Positions 62,677 through 64,000 of a stretch of 64,000 bases of DNA are shown piece by piece (the first letter of the stretch is position 1; every line of letters starts with the position of its first letter). Below the pieces are notes generated by a model, which saw nothing but the letters and a program-made list of their open reading frames with translations, searched no databases and was not told the DNA's origin. The position numbers and the translations under genes are program-made. This stretch comes from Pseudalgibacter ostreae (GTDB lineage: Bacteria > Bacteroidota > Bacteroidia > Flavobacteriales > Flavobacteriaceae). The stretch is taken from positions 31,935 to 95,934 of the forward strand of contig NZ_JBHMFC010000006.1 of the NCBI RefSeq assembly GCF_042427585.1. The letters run 5' to 3'.

Positions 62677-63558
62677 ATGGAAATACCTAAATTTCACGAA
62701 ACATTCATTCCTATTCTAAAGGTTTTAGAAAATGGAGAAACTCTACAAGCAAGAGAAATGTATCAAAAGGTTATTGACAATTTCTATTCTAAATTAACTA
62801 AAGAACAATTAGAACAAAAGACAAAAAGTGGAGATAGATTAATTATTAATAGAATTGCTTGGGGAAAATCATACCTCAAAAAAGGGGGATATATAGAATT
62901 TCCTAAAAGAGGTTTTGTAAAAATCACTGAAAAAGGAAAATCCCATAACTCAAGTAATCTAACTCTTAAACAAGTCGAAAGTTCAGATAATTTCTTAGAA
63001 TTTTACACCGAGGAAGATCCAGAAAAAAATTCTGTGCCAACCAAAATTTCAAATGCCTCACCACAAGATTTAATTGACGAAGGATTTAATTCTATAGATG
63101 TTCAAGTAAAAGATGAACTTCTTGAAAAATTAAAAACAATAGACCCTTTTTATTTTGAAAGAGTTATATTAAAATTATTACATAAAATGGGCTATGGTGA
63201 CTTTATTGAAACTTCAAAAACTGGTGATGGAGGAATAGATGGAATAATTAACGAGGATAAACTTGGACTTGACAAAATATACATTCAAGCTAAAAGATAC
63301 GGAGAAAGCAAAGTAAGAGAAAAAGATATAAGAAATTTTATCGGAGCAATGAGTGGAGACACTCAAAAAGGTGTTTTCGTTACAACTTCAACTTTTGATA
63401 AAGGAGCAATTAAAAAAGCAAACGATGCTCATCACACAATTATATTGATTGATGGTTCAAAATTAGTTGACTTAATGCATCAATATAATGTTGGTGTTCA
63501 GATTAAAATGATTTATGAAGTAAAAGAACTTGATAATGATTTTTTTGATAGTGAATAG
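62677..63558 (+). CDS. Mrr-type restriction endonuclease (cassette 3, gene 1)
   Basis: I use ATG 62677 (MEIPKFHETFIPILKVL); an in-frame start at 62599 lies inside site C. The 293-residue product has an Mrr N-terminal winged-helix-like domain (about 1-90) and a C-terminal PD-(D/E)xK nuclease: D188 in GDGGIDG and Q204-x-K206 in IQAKRY, followed by FVTTSTFDKGA. Mrr enzymes cut modified DNA, so this is a candidate defence nuclease. It ends two bases before the HNH gene. AT-rich (13 of 60 GC at 62761-62820). Confidence 0.9.
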   Translation: MEIPKFHETFIPILKVLENGETLQAREMYQKVIDNFYSKLTKEQLEQKTKSGDRLIINRIAWGKSYLKKGGYIEFPKRGFVKITEKGKSHNSSNLTLKQVESSDNFLEFYTEEDPEKNSVPTKISNASPQDLIDEGFNSIDVQVKDELLEKLKTIDPFYFERVILKLLHKMGYGDFIETSKTGDGGIDGIINEDKLGLDKIYIQAKRYGESKVREKDIRNFIGAMSGDTQKGVFVTTSTFDKGAIKKANDAHHTIILIDGSKLVDLMHQYNVGVQIKMIYEVKELDNDFFDSE

Positions 63559-63560
63559 AT

Positions 63561-63884
63561 ATGGCAAATAAATGGGGAATTCCGATTGAAGTGGAAAAAT
63601 TTGTATTATCAAGAGATAAATCTTGTGTGTATTGTGGAATCACTTTTACGAAAGACGATAAATCAAGAAAAACAAAGCAATCTTGGGAACATATAGTTAA
63701 TGACATTAGAATAAATGGAGTTGACAATATTGCACTTTGTTGTATGTCCTGTAATGCAAGTAAAGGTGCTAAGTTATTAGAAGTATGGCTTGAAAGTAAA
63801 TATTGCAAAAACAAAGGAATTACAAAAGATACAGTTGCTTTGGTTGTTAAAGAAGCAATTAAAAATAAACCTGAACTGAAATAA
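63561..63884 (+). CDS. HNH endonuclease (cassette 3, gene 2)
   Basis: A 107-residue protein with C22/C25 (CVYCG), the H44 region SWEHIVND, N56 (VDNIALCC) and C61/C64 (CCMSCNASKG): a zinc-bound HNH nuclease. It starts two bases after the Mrr-type gene, so the two are co-translated and probably act together. The 3' end is followed by TATGCACAAT, the left end of site D. Confidence 0.88.
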   Translation: MANKWGIPIEVEKFVLSRDKSCVYCGITFTKDDKSRKTKQSWEHIVNDIRINGVDNIALCCMSCNASKGAKLLEVWLESKYCKNKGITKDTVALVVKEAIKNKPELK

Positions 63885-63890
63885 AAAAAC

Positions 63891-64000
63891 TATGCACAAT
63901 AACTAAGAATTCGTTTTGCCGATAGGCCAAAAATGAATTCTGTGTTGACGAATCCGGTTGATTTGCCGTACTATGGGTAAAACGATGTATTTAGGGAAGG
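63891..64000. repeat. Site D: left half of a further attC-like palindrome, cut by window end
   Basis: TATGCACAAT (63891-63900) corresponds to the CACAAC box (last base changed) and is the complement of the start of cassette 3 (TTGTGCATA, 62654-62662). Inside, GAATTC at 63907-63912 and 63935-63940 flank an inverted GTTTTGCC/GGCCAAAA-like pair. The right half lies beyond the window. Confidence 0.65.

Noticed and set aside
60950..64000. Interpreting the palindromes as a CRISPR array
   Set aside because: Repeats are neither identical nor regularly spaced, and the intervals hold full genes.
1..64000. tRNA or rRNA genes
   Set aside because: I scanned the gaps for T-loop-like GTTCGA motifs in a tRNA-length context and found none outside coding regions; this is not a substitute for a covariance search.

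Overview
The window looks like chromosomal DNA of a flavobacterium (Bacteroidota, Flavobacteriaceae). The evidence is low GC, start sites without strong Shine-Dalgarno sequences, TTTG-N17-TAnnTTTG promoters (best at 29323-29351), a type IX secretion substrate with a C-terminal sorting domain, and family-typical genes (DUF3098, DUF3127, DUF4271, DUF4296, long LspA, a type-2 IleRS). I cannot name the genus. I saw no tRNA, rRNA, CRISPR array or complete insertion sequence.

Positions 1-60770 are a dense core. In order: a partial flippase-like membrane protein, an esterase-like protein and radA; a 741-base gap; a large secreted GEVED/LamG protein; a lipoprotein; ileS, a DksA-like gene and lspA; the minus-strand set rimB-rimK-aspartoacylase-like-5-FCL; uvrC, an SMR exporter and a SanA-like gene; a PlpD-type patatin; a DUF3108 gene, the wreck of a tryptophan 2,3-dioxygenase gene, an M23 peptidase and pgi; greA, HIT, a sensor kinase, a DUF3127 gene, aat and tag; tonB-like, truB, uppP, then DUF3098 and ftsX, with a glycerate kinase lying between the two parts; leuS and a SWIM protein; ald, a zinc peptidase and a membrane-anchored MutS-like ATPase; paired coiled-coil proteins, an omega-amidase and comF; glyS; hemD with a DUF4271 gene; a glycosyltransferase, dihydroorotase and DUF4296 gene; an SDR; tyrS. 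Four aminoacyl-tRNA synthetases and Aat give the region a translation-heavy character. Envelope work is the second theme (LspA, UppP, FtsX, TonB, M23, lipoproteins).

From about 60950 to the window end the DNA changes. It holds same-strand genes separated by long imperfect palindromes that all carry CACAAC and GTTGTG ends: a HEPN-type protein, an unknown acidic protein, and an Mrr-type plus HNH nuclease pair. The end of each gene block is complementary to its own beginning, differently for each block (TACACACAAC, ACGCACAAC, TATGCACAA). This is the relationship expected of integron gene cassettes with their attC sites. The mismatches in the palindromes are all A-C on the given strand, so they become G-T wobbles on the other strand; the bottom strand would fold better, as in integrons. 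The core motif GTTGTGY differs from the classical GTTRRRY and no integrase lies in the window. I regard this integron-like array carrying putative defence nucleases as the most interesting system here.

Other notable points: IleRS has the inverted GxHH signature linked to mupirocin hyper-resistance, an M23 peptidase has Cys in place of a zinc His, dihydroorotase has Gln in place of a metal His, an esterase homologue lacks its nucleophile, and a DUF3127 protein ends in an SSB-like acidic tail.
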